Origin: Candidatus Hydrothermus pacificus
GTDB taxonomy: Bacteria > Hydrothermota > Hydrothermia > Hydrothermales > Hydrothermaceae
Assembly (NCBI GenBank): GCA_002011615.1
Contig: MTOH01000001.1
Span: 61,851 to 125,850, forward strand
Reading direction: 5' to 3'
Length of the DNA stretch: 64,000 nt
The notes beneath the pieces are model-generated. The model did no database searches. It saw nothing but the letters and a program-made list of their open reading frames with translations, and had not been told where the DNA came from. Each line of letters opens with the position of its first letter. Position 1 is the first letter of the stretch. Below, piece after piece: positions 19,400 to 30,134 of this stretch. The translations under genes were made by a program, and so were the position numbers.

Positions 19400-20377
19400 C
19401 TATTTTATTTTTTTCAACTTTTCAAGTTTTTTTGTAGTCTCTTCAAGATATCTCTTAACATCCTTATAATCAGGGTCAATTTTAAAAACCTTTTCCCACT
19501 CTTCTATAGCCTTTTCCAACATATCCTTCTTGTAATATTCAATACCCTTTTTATAGTGAAGTTCAAGCATCTTTAGTTCCCTCTCGGTCAACTTTTTCTT
19601 CTCAGGTTCTTTCTTAACAACTTTTTTACTTTTAACCCTGGGCTTCTCTTTTATGTAAACAGGGACTTCCTTCACAACTTCAACTTCTTTCACAACTTCT
19701 TTGATTTCCACCCTTTTCCTGTAGTCCACAGTAATACCCAGGAAGATTCTATCCTCTCCATAGGAAACATAAAAGTCAAAAATTGAAAAGGAATACCTGC
19801 ATCCTGCTGAGAACTCAATTTTATCATTTTTAAATACAGCTCCGCCAAGAAATCTAAGTGAATCAAGAAAAGGTGCGGGGGCAAAAAAACCAAAATGTAT
19901 ACCCTTATTCTTAAAAACCTGTTCCCATGAAATCTCAAAAATTCCCCTTACACTTTCAGTGCCCGCTGAAATACCACTCTGAAAATTGTAAAAGTACTCT
20001 TCAAGTTCAAAGGAATAAGAAAACATGGAACCCAGACCCATTGACAAATATTTAACAGGTTCAAAAACCGCACCATAACCCATTCTAAAGATTTTTTCCT
20101 GGCCATAACCTATTTTTGCTCCCAGATAAAGGGGAAGAAATTTTTTATCCATTTGAAAATCCACAAAGTTTCTACCATCAAAAATAATCCCGAAATTCCT
20201 GTATTTCAAAACACCTGCAGAAAGACTGCATGGAGGACTGAAAAGGATTCCAAAATTCTCAACATCTTTAATCATGAGAGGGGTAAGTTGTAAATCCAGG
20301 ACCTCATCGGGGAAGGATATATAAGTTCCACCTTTTGTCTGCGGGAATAAAAAAAGAACAGTTATTAATAGTTTCAT
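19400..20377 (-). CDS. Outer-membrane beta-barrel-like protein with C-terminal TPR segment
   Basis: Signal peptide MKLLITVLFLFP; beta-barrel-like repeats; C-term KKGIEYYKKDMLEKAIEEWEKVFKIDPDYKDVKRYLEE. Confidence 0.55.
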   Translation of the reverse strand: MKLLITVLFLFPQTKGGTYISFPDEVLDLQLTPLMIKDVENFGILFSPPCSLSAGVLKYRNFGIIFDGRNFVDFQMDKKFLPLYLGAKIGYGQEKIFRMGYGAVFEPVKYLSMGLGSMFSYSFELEEYFYNFQSGISAGTESVRGIFEISWEQVFKNKGIHFGFFAPAPFLDSLRFLGGAVFKNDKIEFSAGCRYSFSIFDFYVSYGEDRIFLGITVDYRKRVEIKEVVKEVEVVKEVPVYIKEKPRVKSKKVVKKEPEKKKLTERELKMLELHYKKGIEYYKKDMLEKAIEEWEKVFKIDPDYKDVKRYLEETTKKLEKLKKIK

Positions 20378-21840
20378 TTTCTTCTTATAATGATAAAACT
20401 AACATCATCTTTCTGTTCTTCCAATCCAACAAACATGTCTATTTCCTTCACTATTTTATTTTTTAACTCCTCAACATTTATATCAGAAGAATAAACTATT
20501 TTCTTCAGTCTTTTCTCTCCAAAAATTTCTCCCTTATCATTACGAGCTTCAATAAGACCGTCTGTATAAAATATTAAAGTATCTCCTTTCTCCAGAACAA
20601 TCTTCTTTTCTTTTAATGAATGGGCAAAATCTCCAACATCAAGAAAAGAAAACCCTACAGGGAGGCTTTTCAGTTCAACTCTTTCAAATTTTGATTCATT
20701 TTTCCTGTAAATCAGAGGTGGAAAATGTCCTGCGTTTGAAATATTTATGTTTCCTCCTTTTTCAAGAAGTCCTACAGCAAGAGTGACAAACATGTCTTCT
20801 GGAATCAGGTCTTTCATGTAATTGTAAATAGAAACTAAAAGATTTTTTGGAGAAGATACTGTTCTCGCGAGAGAAAGTACATTCATCTTTATCATTCCCA
20901 TTAAGAGAGAACTGCCAGCCCCTTTTCCTGATACATCACCAAGTATAACAAATGTTCTTTCAAAGGGAAGTTTAATAATGTCTATATAATCTCCGGATAC
21001 AAAAAAAGCAGGTTTGTAAAAAATACTCAATTCATAGTCCTGAATTTTCGGGATTTCTGAAGGAACAAGAGCTTTTTGAATCTCTCTGGAAATCTCCATA
21101 TCTCTTCGCATTCTTTCTTTTTCCTGTGTCTCTTTCTGAGCAATTTTTAATTTTTTCCCCATTATCTCTATCTCTTTTGCTATCTTACCTATTTCATCTC
21201 TTCTTTTAATACCAATCGAGACATCAAATTCACCCCTTCCTATATTTCCTATAGACTTTATAATTTTCCTGACAGGTTTTGTAATGTGGGTTCCAACAAG
21301 GAATATACCCATCACACCTGCCAATAGTATAAGAAAGAATAAAATCAACATCCTCCTTTGCATCTTATCTACCAGAATATTCAATGTTCTTGAGGAAACA
21401 CCAACAATTGCCTTACCTATCACCTTGTCTTTGTAGACCACTTCGGAAACTCTATTAAATACAAATTCCCTATCCTTATAAAAAAAATTTGTATCAGACA
21501 GGAAGACCCCTATCTCCTCTATATTTTTTCCCACAAATTCTTCCCTCCACGCTCCTTTTACAACACCATTTATGTCCACCACAAAGGTATATAAAATATC
21601 CTTTCTGTGGGTGCCCTTTTCTTTGACCTCATAACATAATTTTACAAGGTCAGGAACTCTTTCTTCCAGTAGAAAATCCTTACACGTAACTGCAAGAGAA
21701 CTGACTGACATCTCTGCTTCTTTTTCAAGCCCTTTTTCCAGATATCTTATTTCTTCCTTTCGAAATATAAAAAATATTATTACAAATATCAATGTAAACA
21801 GGAAGGCAAAATATAAGGATATTCTTAATCTAAGACTCAC
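20374..21840 (-). CDS. PP2C-type (SpoIIE/RsbU-like) phosphatase with membrane sensor and HAMP domain
   Basis: TM + HAMP (GTHITKPVRKIIKSI..RGEFDVSI) + SpoIIE domain (SGDYIDIIKLP, ILGDVSGKGAGSSLLMGM, ISNAGHFPPLIYR, FYTDGLIEARNDKGEIFG). Confidence 0.9.
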   Translation of the reverse strand: MSLRLRISLYFAFLFTLIFVIIFFIFRKEEIRYLEKGLEKEAEMSVSSLAVTCKDFLLEERVPDLVKLCYEVKEKGTHRKDILYTFVVDINGVVKGAWREEFVGKNIEEIGVFLSDTNFFYKDREFVFNRVSEVVYKDKVIGKAIVGVSSRTLNILVDKMQRRMLILFFLILLAGVMGIFLVGTHITKPVRKIIKSIGNIGRGEFDVSIGIKRRDEIGKIAKEIEIMGKKLKIAQKETQEKERMRRDMEISREIQKALVPSEIPKIQDYELSIFYKPAFFVSGDYIDIIKLPFERTFVILGDVSGKGAGSSLLMGMIKMNVLSLARTVSSPKNLLVSIYNYMKDLIPEDMFVTLAVGLLEKGGNINISNAGHFPPLIYRKNESKFERVELKSLPVGFSFLDVGDFAHSLKEKKIVLEKGDTLIFYTDGLIEARNDKGEIFGEKRLKKIVYSSDINVEELKNKIVKEIDMFVGLEEQKDDVSFIIIRRK

Positions 21841-22937
21841 TATCTCTCAGTCGCTTTAAGAAAAATTAAAAATCCTTTGATTTCATTTTCCAGGAGTTCA
21901 AGAACCTTCTTTGCCTCTAAATAGTGAGGATTTAAATCCAGTGATTTCTTCAGGTAATAATGTGCTTTTTCAAAAAGCTCCTTTATATATAGCAGATAAG
22001 ATTTAGACACCGCAAAATACAGATCCGGATAATCTTTCTTTTCTTCCAGCAGCTCTTCAAGCCTCAAGATGTATTCCCTCAAGGTAAGTTTATCTTTTAT
22101 ACCCGCTTTTGAAAGAAGTGAAAAATCTTTTATTATTTCCTGAGGATAGTTATGATAGAAAATCTTTTCCATGTCTTCCAGACTGCCAAGACATCCCTTC
22201 AAATCCTCTTTTTTAAAAAACTTCATTGCCCGTTCGTATTCATCACAATTTAAGCGGGGGTCCATTATAGGGAGTGCTTTGAGTTTTGCCAGAATCTTTT
22301 CTTTCTCCATACCCACTCCTCTCAGCATCATCTTTATAAATGCCTTTATCTCTTCATAATGAGCTTCTGCATAGGAAGGAACCCTTTTAATGGCCTCCTG
22401 GATAAATTTTAAGGCTTCTTTTTCTTTGTCAAGCTTTATTAAAATTTTACCCATTAAAAGATAATAGTCAGGATAATGAGGAGAAATTTCCAGAGCTCTT
22501 ACAATGTGCTTAAAAGCCTTATTATATTCACCTTTGAACATATGGTAAAGGGCATAAATTTTATAAGCAGGAGAGTACCTGTCATCTTTTTCAAGGGCTC
22601 TTTTAAGATGTTCCTCTGCTCGCTCCATAAAACCCATTTTTAAAAGCTTTTCTCCTATCTTCACATGAACCTCAACAGGTGCATCTTTTAAAAAATTCTC
22701 TGATATTTCACCCCACTTTTTTAAACTTTCTATGGTATTTAGATGGAAATCTCTAATTAATTCCATAAGCTCATTTTCTTTAATATCTTTCGAAACTTTC
22801 TGTCTCTTGTAATTTACTACAGCTCCGTCTTTTATAACTTTTGAAACAAGGGTTTCCCTCTCGGGTCTATATTCTGTTTCAATATAATATTCAATATTTC
22901 CTATTTTGAATGAACCTGTTAACCCAAAGCTTTTCAT
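21840..22937 (-). CDS. Tetratricopeptide-repeat protein
   Basis: Multiple TPRs: MERAEEHLKRALEKDDRYSPAYKIYALYHMFKGEYNKAFKHIVRALEISPHYPDYYLLMGKILIKLDKEKEALKFIQEAIKRVP. Confidence 0.8.
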   Translation of the reverse strand: MKSFGLTGSFKIGNIEYYIETEYRPERETLVSKVIKDGAVVNYKRQKVSKDIKENELMELIRDFHLNTIESLKKWGEISENFLKDAPVEVHVKIGEKLLKMGFMERAEEHLKRALEKDDRYSPAYKIYALYHMFKGEYNKAFKHIVRALEISPHYPDYYLLMGKILIKLDKEKEALKFIQEAIKRVPSYAEAHYEEIKAFIKMMLRGVGMEKEKILAKLKALPIMDPRLNCDEYERAMKFFKKEDLKGCLGSLEDMEKIFYHNYPQEIIKDFSLLSKAGIKDKLTLREYILRLEELLEEKKDYPDLYFAVSKSYLLYIKELFEKAHYYLKKSLDLNPHYLEAKKVLELLENEIKGFLIFLKATER

Positions 22938-23521
22938 TTTTTGCTCTTGATAAACTTCCTTAAAGTTTTATAAGCAAAGGCAAGTCTTTTTTCTCTTGTC
23001 TCAAGTTCCATCTCCGAGAGAATCGTTCTAAAATCTTCCTCATCAATCTCGGTCTTTGCTTTCTGTTCAAAACTCCTTCTAAGCTCTTTTTCCTCGGCAA
23101 AAGGATTTTCCACAACCAGATTTTTAATCAAGGCCCTTGACCTTTCATCAACATAAACCGTTTTCCTCTCGTCATCAGGTAAAACCTCCTTACCCGAAGA
23201 AGGTATATCATCCGAATAAACAATTAATCTTGAAAGGTCCATAAGGTCAAATATATTTTTAACACCCTTATTCATTCCACCAACATAGACATTAACTTTC
23301 TTATCTTTTAATTTAGCCACATTACTCACCAGGGTCCCCCATCCGGAACTGGAAACATAGTCCACATTATTAAAATCAAGATAAATCTTCTCTAAATCCA
23401 TTTTTCTTATTTTTTCAAACATTTTCTTAAATATTCCAACTGTTGTGGTGTCAATATATCCATTCAAATTCACCACCATAACATTCTCATCTTTTTTTAT
23501 CTTATAGAAAAACTTTTCCAT
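22934..23521 (-). CDS. STAS-domain anti-sigma-factor antagonist with charged C-terminal extension
   Basis: VMVVNLNGYIDTTTVGIFKKMF...IYLDFNNVDYVSSSGWGTLVSNVAKLKDKKVNVYVGGMNKGVKNIFDLM. Confidence 0.85.
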   Translation of the reverse strand: MEKFFYKIKKDENVMVVNLNGYIDTTTVGIFKKMFEKIRKMDLEKIYLDFNNVDYVSSSGWGTLVSNVAKLKDKKVNVYVGGMNKGVKNIFDLMDLSRLIVYSDDIPSSGKEVLPDDERKTVYVDERSRALIKNLVVENPFAEEKELRRSFEQKAKTEIDEEDFRTILSEMELETREKRLAFAYKTLRKFIKSKK

Positions 23522-23754
23522 AATTTAGAATTATACCAAATAAAAGCCTTATTTTTCAAATCAATTACTATTAATTTACTTCTGAATTTCTCTTTTTTAA
23601 TAAAAAAAACCTTTTTTTTAGATTATCAGGACTTCTTCCCATCATGCCTAAAATTTATGTATTAACCTCACAAACTCTTTTTCTGAGATTGGAATATTCT
23701 TCAATATAAATATTTTTTTCAAAGCTCAAAAGTCCAGTAATTTCATAATTTTTA

Positions 23755-25023
23755 TCATAAAGCAAACTCTATCCGTCTTAAAATATCGTATATATTCTGA
23801 GAAAATTGATACTGCTTTTCAATGGAACCAAAAATCTTACCCTTACTTGAGTATCTGCCTATCCAGCTGAAAATATCCTTACTGAGCGGCGAAGGTTTCT
23901 TACCCCAGAAAGGGGTGCCGGGTAAAGGCATAAAATAATGCATATGGACAATTGCCCCCTTTTCAATTAATCTTTCTGAAAAACCAATAGTTTTTTTTAT
24001 ATCTTCTTCGTTTTCATCAGGAAAACCTATTATAAAATCAACCACTGGAATAATACCATATTTTTTAACTATATTTACAGCTTTCATCACATCTTCTACT
24101 GTATGTCCTCTATTGATAAACTCCAGAATCCTGTTACTACCACTCTGACAGCCTATAACAATATTTTCATTATCACAGAATTTACTGACAATCTCAACAA
24201 TATCTTCATCAACATACTCAGGTCTCACTTCTGAAGGGAAAGAGCCAAAAAATATTCTCCCCTGTTTCCCTATTATGCCTCTTATACCTGAGAGAAGTTC
24301 ATAAATGGCTGATTTATTCACCTTTTTTCTATCACAGGAACCATAAGAAAAAGCATTCGGTGTTATAAATCTTATATCTTTCATACCGCTTTTAAACATC
24401 TCCTCAACCCATTTCAGGATAACATCAACCCTTCTGTGTCTTACCTCCTTATCCATGAGATAAGGAGTCTGACAGTATTTACATCCAAAAAAACATCCTC
24501 TTGTTATCTCCAGAGGGCCATACTTTTTAAACCTTTTTGAAAAAGGTGGAAAATCGTTTATGTTAATACGGCCCGGGTGTTTATTCACCACAGGTTTTTG
24601 TGCCTCCCAGTATATAATACCGGGGGTTCCTATAAAATTTCTGTTATCCACAAAGTTTCTTAAAAATTCAGCTAAAGAAACTTCTGCTTCCTTATAAAAA
24701 ACAAAATCAAAAAAACCCTTTAAAGACAGGGGAAGTCCTGAGGGATGAGGTCCACCTGCCAGCTTTATTAAGTTTTCTGCTTTAATACTTTTCAAATAAC
24801 CAGTCCATTCAACAAATTGAGATGTCATCAGAGAGACCATAAGAAACATCTGTTTATAAAAACTCTTTTTTTCTCTAATCAAAGCAAAAAGTTTTTGTAA
24901 ATTTGAAGAAAAATAAAAATCAAATAATTGTATCAGTTCATATTTATCAAGACTACCAAGAATCGCTCTGAAAGAGTTTTTGTTGTTTTTATGATAAAAA
25001 ATAAAAATTGAATACTCTTTCAA
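23755..25023 (-). CDS. B12-binding domain / radical SAM protein (resembles MJ_1487 family, TIGR04013-like)
   Basis: CxxxCxxC motif GPLEITRGCFFGCKYCQTPYL; IVIGCQSGSNRILEFINRGHTVEDV; IIGFPDENEEDIKKT; N-terminal Rossmann-like region. Confidence 0.8.
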   Translation of the reverse strand: MKEYSIFIFYHKNNKNSFRAILGSLDKYELIQLFDFYFSSNLQKLFALIREKKSFYKQMFLMVSLMTSQFVEWTGYLKSIKAENLIKLAGGPHPSGLPLSLKGFFDFVFYKEAEVSLAEFLRNFVDNRNFIGTPGIIYWEAQKPVVNKHPGRININDFPPFSKRFKKYGPLEITRGCFFGCKYCQTPYLMDKEVRHRRVDVILKWVEEMFKSGMKDIRFITPNAFSYGSCDRKKVNKSAIYELLSGIRGIIGKQGRIFFGSFPSEVRPEYVDEDIVEIVSKFCDNENIVIGCQSGSNRILEFINRGHTVEDVMKAVNIVKKYGIIPVVDFIIGFPDENEEDIKKTIGFSERLIEKGAIVHMHYFMPLPGTPFWGKKPSPLSKDIFSWIGRYSSKGKIFGSIEKQYQFSQNIYDILRRIEFAL

Positions 25024-25544
25024 ATATAAAGAATCAACCTACCTCTTTTTACCCTTCGGGTCCTGGTTTTATAATATACAGAGAATTTTAAGAAATATCC
25101 GTCAAATCGTAAGCTTATACTTCCATCTCTGTTATGTTTTATAAAAGGATAGTTCTTTTTCTCAGCGTGTCCTATACCCACTATAAATTCAAGAGGAACA
25201 TCCTCTTTTAAAAAACTTTCCCTGTCAGCATCAGATATTCCAAAATTTATCTCCCCGGCTATTTCAGGATGAGTGTGATAATAGCCCAGAACACCTTTTT
25301 TTCTTTTGAAAGCAAGTTCTCTTCCTCTTTTTACAATTCTTTCACGGTTTCCTTCAAAAGTAGTTCTCCCCTTTTCCCCTCCTTTATAGGGAACAACTTC
25401 AAGTATCCTGAAATTCCTGTTTTCCAGTCTTCCAAGCAGGAATCCAAAACTTTCCTTCTTATACTTTTTTGTAAACCCTCTAATTGCATCTTTTGCCATC
25501 TTCAATGCTGCTTTAATAGAGAAATATATTATTTTTCTTTTCAT
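25020..25544 (-). CDS. JAMM/MPN (Mov34) metallopeptidase-like protein
   Basis: GYYHTHPEIAGEINFGISDADRESFL (HxH...SxxD), conserved E in ILEVVPYKG; overlaps the radical SAM gene by 4 nt. Confidence 0.75.
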   Translation of the reverse strand: MKRKIIYFSIKAALKMAKDAIRGFTKKYKKESFGFLLGRLENRNFRILEVVPYKGGEKGRTTFEGNRERIVKRGRELAFKRKKGVLGYYHTHPEIAGEINFGISDADRESFLKEDVPLEFIVGIGHAEKKNYPFIKHNRDGSISLRFDGYFLKFSVYYKTRTRRVKRGRLILYI

Positions 25545-25576
25545 GAGTTAAAATGAGAAAGTAAATTATATTCTAC

Positions 25577-25605
25577 TTGACATTTCATCTCCAAATACGT
25601 ATAAT
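25577..25605 (+). promoter_or_regulatory. Consensus sigma70-type promoter for 23S rRNA
   Basis: TTGACA (25577-25582) - 17 nt - TATAAT (25600-25605), exact consensus hexamers, about 75 nt upstream of the 23S 5' end. Confidence 0.85.
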
Positions 25606-25667
25606 TAAAAGACTTTAAAAAATTTTACTCATAAAGAAAAAAATTGGGGAATTTATTTGAAAAATAT

Positions 25668-25695
25668 GTTTGAAATGAAAAGGTAAGATGTAAGG
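25668..25695 (+). repeat. 5' half of 28-bp 23S rRNA processing stem
   Basis: GTTTGAAATGAAAAGGTAAGATGTAAGG, exact reverse complement of 29603-29630. Confidence 0.9.
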
Positions 25696-26347
25696 TGCTA
25701 AGGGCGTCTGGTGGATGCCTTGGTATCGGGCGGCGATGAAGGGCGTGGCAAGCTGCGATAAGCCCGGGGGAGGCGCAAGCAGCCTTTGATCCCGGGATTC
25801 CCGAATGGGGAAACCCGTCTCGAGTAAACTCGGGACATCCCGACTTTGTCGGGAGGCAAACCCGGGGAAGTGAAACATCTCAGTACCCGGAGGAAGAGAA
25901 ATCAACCGAGATTCCCTCAGTAGCGGCGAGCGAACGGGGAACAGCCTAAACCTCTGTTGTGTTAAAGCCCGTGAGCGTTGCAACAGGGGGGTCGTGGGAC
26001 ATGGTCAGGCCTGATCACGGACAGGCCGGAGAGTTACAAATTCCTTTCTTAGCCGAATCCTCCTGGAAAGGGGAACCGTAGAAGGTGACAGTCCTGTAGG
26101 CGAAAAGAAAGGAACTCTCTGGACCATGTTCCCGAGTACCATGGGACACGTGGAATCCTGTGGGAATCCGGGGGGACCACCCTCCAAGGCTAAACACGTC
26201 CCGATGACCGATAGTGCACTAAGTACCGTGAGGGAAAGGTGAAAAGGACGCAGGTGATGCGAGTGAAACAGAACCTGAAACCAGATGCCTACAATCAGTC
26301 GGAGCTCTGGGAAAGGGATTTCTTCCCTTCGGGGAAGATTCCTTTTC

Positions 26348-26378
<31 letters not shown>

Positions 26379-26864
26379 GCCCGGGAGTTGCTGTCAGCGG
26401 CAAGGTTAATCCCGATGTGACGAGCATCGGGAGGAGCCGTAGCGAAAGCGAGTCCGAACAGGGCGACAAGTCGCTGGTAGCAGACCCGAAGCCGGGTGAC
26501 CTACCTATGGGCAGGGTGAACTCCGACGAAAGTCGGAGGGAGGCCCGAACCGGTGGACGTTGAAAAGTCCTCGGATGACCTGTGGGTAGGAGTGAAAAGC
26601 TAACCGAACCCGGTGATAGCTGGTTCTCCCCGAAATATATCTAGGTATAGCCTCGGGATTGAGTGTGCGGGGGGTAGAGCACTGGTTGGGCTAGGGGGAG
26701 AAATTCTTTCCGAACCCAGTCAAACTCCGAATACCCGTACATGCTTCCCGGGAGTCAGCGGGTGGGGGATAAGCTCCATTCGCGAGAGGGGAACAACCCA
26801 GACCGTCGGCTAAGGTCCCAAAGCGCGGGCTAAGTGGTAAAGGAAGTAGAAGTCCTAAGACAGC

Positions 26865-26898
<34 letters not shown>

Positions 26899-26973
26899 GA
26901 GTGCGTAACAGCTCACCGGTCGAGGGCTTCTGCGCCGAAAATTTAGCGGGGCTTAAGTCCGCCACCGAAGCCA

Positions 26974-27087
26974 CGGAGACAGGCGAAGCCTGTCTTTCGT
27001 TGGGGCTTTGCCCCAAACCCCTTTAAGGAATTTCCTTATAGGGGTGAAGGGGGTTTACCCCCTTCCGAGACAAGCTTCGCTTGTCTG
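26974..27087 (+). other. IVS-like insertion/expansion in 23S helix-45 region
   Basis: Between CCGAAGC and GGTAGGGGAGCGTTCC (E. coli about 1160-1190) there are about 110 nt with five adjacent perfect or near-perfect hairpins. Confidence 0.75.
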
Positions 27088-27810
27088 GTAGGGGAGCGTT
27101 CCCAGCGGGTTGAAGTCCCGATGCAAATCGGGGTGGACTGCTGGGAAGTGAGAATCCGGGCATTAGTAGCGATAACGCCGGTGAGAATCCGGCGCGCCGT
27201 AAGCCCAAGGTTACCTGGGGAAGGTTCGTCCGCCCAGGGTTAGCCGGCCCCTAACCTAAGTCCCGTGATGGGAGTAGGGGATGGGAATCCCGTTAATATT
27301 CGGGAGCCACCCAGGTGGAGTCCGAGGGGTGACGCAGGAGGGAAGGACCATCCTCCTTACGGCTATGGAGGTCTAAGTCTGTAGGAGGCTCCTCCAGGGA
27401 AATCCGGAGGAGTGTTCCGACTCTGTCGGAACAACTCCGAGAGGCGATGGGGATCCCGATTTCGGTCGGGAGAACTGGTTCGGACCACACTGCCAAGAAA
27501 TAACCTCGCGGACGTTGAAACCTGGGTGACCGTTCCGCAAACCGACACAGGTGGGCGGGCAGAGAATGCTCAGGCGCGCGGGTGATCCCTCGCTAAGGAA
27601 CTCGGCAAGTTGACCCCCTAACTTCGGGATAAGGGGTGCCTCGAGTACGTGAAAGCCTTCGCGGTAAGTAGCGGAAAGGGGTCGCAGCGAAGAGGCCCTG
27701 GCGACTGTTTACCAAAAACACAGGGCTCCGCAAACTCGTAAGAGGATGTATGGGGCCTGAAGCCTGCCCAGTACCGGAAGGTTAAGGGGAGGGATGCAAG
27801 TCCTGAACCT

Positions 27811-28623
<813 letters not shown>

Positions 28624-29602
28624 AACGGTCCTAAGGTAGCGAAATTCCTTGCCACGTAAGTTGTGGCCTGCACGAATGGCGTAACGACTGGGGCGCTGTC
28701 TCAGCGAGGGGCCCGGCGAAGTTGTAGTGGTGGTGAAGATGCCACCTACCCACGGCAGGACAGAAAGACCCCGTGGACCCTTACTGGAGCCTGGTATTGG
28801 AGTCTGGTATGTCATGTGTAGCATAGGTGGGAGGCTTTGAAACTCCGACGCCAGTCGGAGTGGAGCCACCAGTGAAATACCACCCTTGATATATTGGGCT
28901 CCTAACCCGGATTGTGGAAATCAGGGGACATTGCTTGGCGGCCAGTCTGACTGGGGCGGTCGCCTCCTGAAAGGTAACGGAGGCGCCCAAAGCTCCCCTC
29001 AGTCCCGTCGGTACGGGACGTTGAGTGTAAGGGCATAAGGGGGGTTGACTGCGAGGCCGACAGGCCGAGCAGGCGCGAAAGCGGGGCCTAGTGATCCGGC
29101 GGTTCCGTGTGGAAGGGCCGTCGCTCAGCGGATAAAGGGTACCCCGGGGATAACAGGCTGGTCGGGCCAGAGAGTTCATATCGGCGGCCCGGTTCGGCAC
29201 CTCGATGTCGGCTCAGCCCATCCTGGGGGTGAAGAAGCTCCCAAGGGTTGGTCTGTTCGCCCATTAAAGGGCTACGTGAGCTGGGTTCAGACCGTCGTAA
29301 GACAGGTCGGTCCCTATCCGCCGTGGGCGCAGGGCACTTGAGGGGTCCTGCCCTTAGTACGAGAGGACCAGGGTGGGGAGGCCTCTGGTGTACCGGTTGT
29401 CCTGCCCAGGGCACAGCCGGGTAGCCACGCCTCTAAGCGATAACCGCTGAAGGCATCTAAGCGGGAAGCGCACCCCAAGATAAGGTGCCCCTCCCGACAG
29501 GTTTTCCTGTCGGGATAAGGTCCCTGGAAGACTACCAGGTTGATAGGCGGCAGGTGTAAGTTCCGTAAGGGATTGAGCCGAGCCGTACTAATCGACCGAG
29601 AG

Positions 29603-29630
29603 CCTTACATCTTACCTTTTCATTTCAAAC
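29603..29630 (+). repeat. 3' half of 28-bp 23S rRNA processing stem
   Basis: CCTTACATCTTACCTTTTCATTTCAAAC, exact reverse complement of 25668-25695. Confidence 0.9.
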
Positions 29631-29659
29631 TTTTTTAAAAATCAGTTTGGGGGGTGTAA

Positions 29660-30115
29660 ATGAAAAAGATATTTATATTCGTGGGGGTAATTTTATTTCT
29701 GGGCTCTCAGAAAGGAAAGAATTCTTCCTTATTTTCTGAACCATCAGATTCTAAACAAAAAGAGATAAAAGTGCTCATCAATCAGGGAACTCAAATTTCA
29801 CTCAAAGATTACAAGATAAATATAAAAGAAGTGGTATACGAAAATCGGGATTACATTGACTTATTGTTTGAAATTTCTTCTTTAAAGGAAGATAGTTTAA
29901 AATTTACAATAACTGATAATAAGGGGAATACAATAATGGAAACAGAGCCTTTTCCTGTGAAAAAGAACAAAACCACATCTGTGCGTTTTGGCATGAAAAA
30001 ATCTTTAATAAAGGAAAAAATAGAATCAGGAAGCCAGAAATTCTTTTTGAATATCTACGAAAGGAAAAAACTCATTTATAAAACCATTCTTATAGAAAAG
30101 AATAAAGAAGATTGA
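29660..30115 (+). CDS. Hypothetical secreted protein directly downstream of 23S
   Basis: Signal-peptide-like MKKIFIFVGVILFLGSQKG; GGGGGGTG upstream; no family recognised. Confidence 0.65.
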   Translation: MKKIFIFVGVILFLGSQKGKNSSLFSEPSDSKQKEIKVLINQGTQISLKDYKINIKEVVYENRDYIDLLFEISSLKEDSLKFTITDNKGNTIMETEPFPVKKNKTTSVRFGMKKSLIKEKIESGSQKFFLNIYERKKLIYKTILIEKNKED

Positions 30116-30134
30116 AGAAACAGGATAACTTAAT

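Noticed and set aside
29630-29660. Looked for 5S rRNA or tRNA immediately downstream of 23S
   Set aside because: Only ~30 nt separate the processing stem from the next ORF, and no 5S-like sequence is visible
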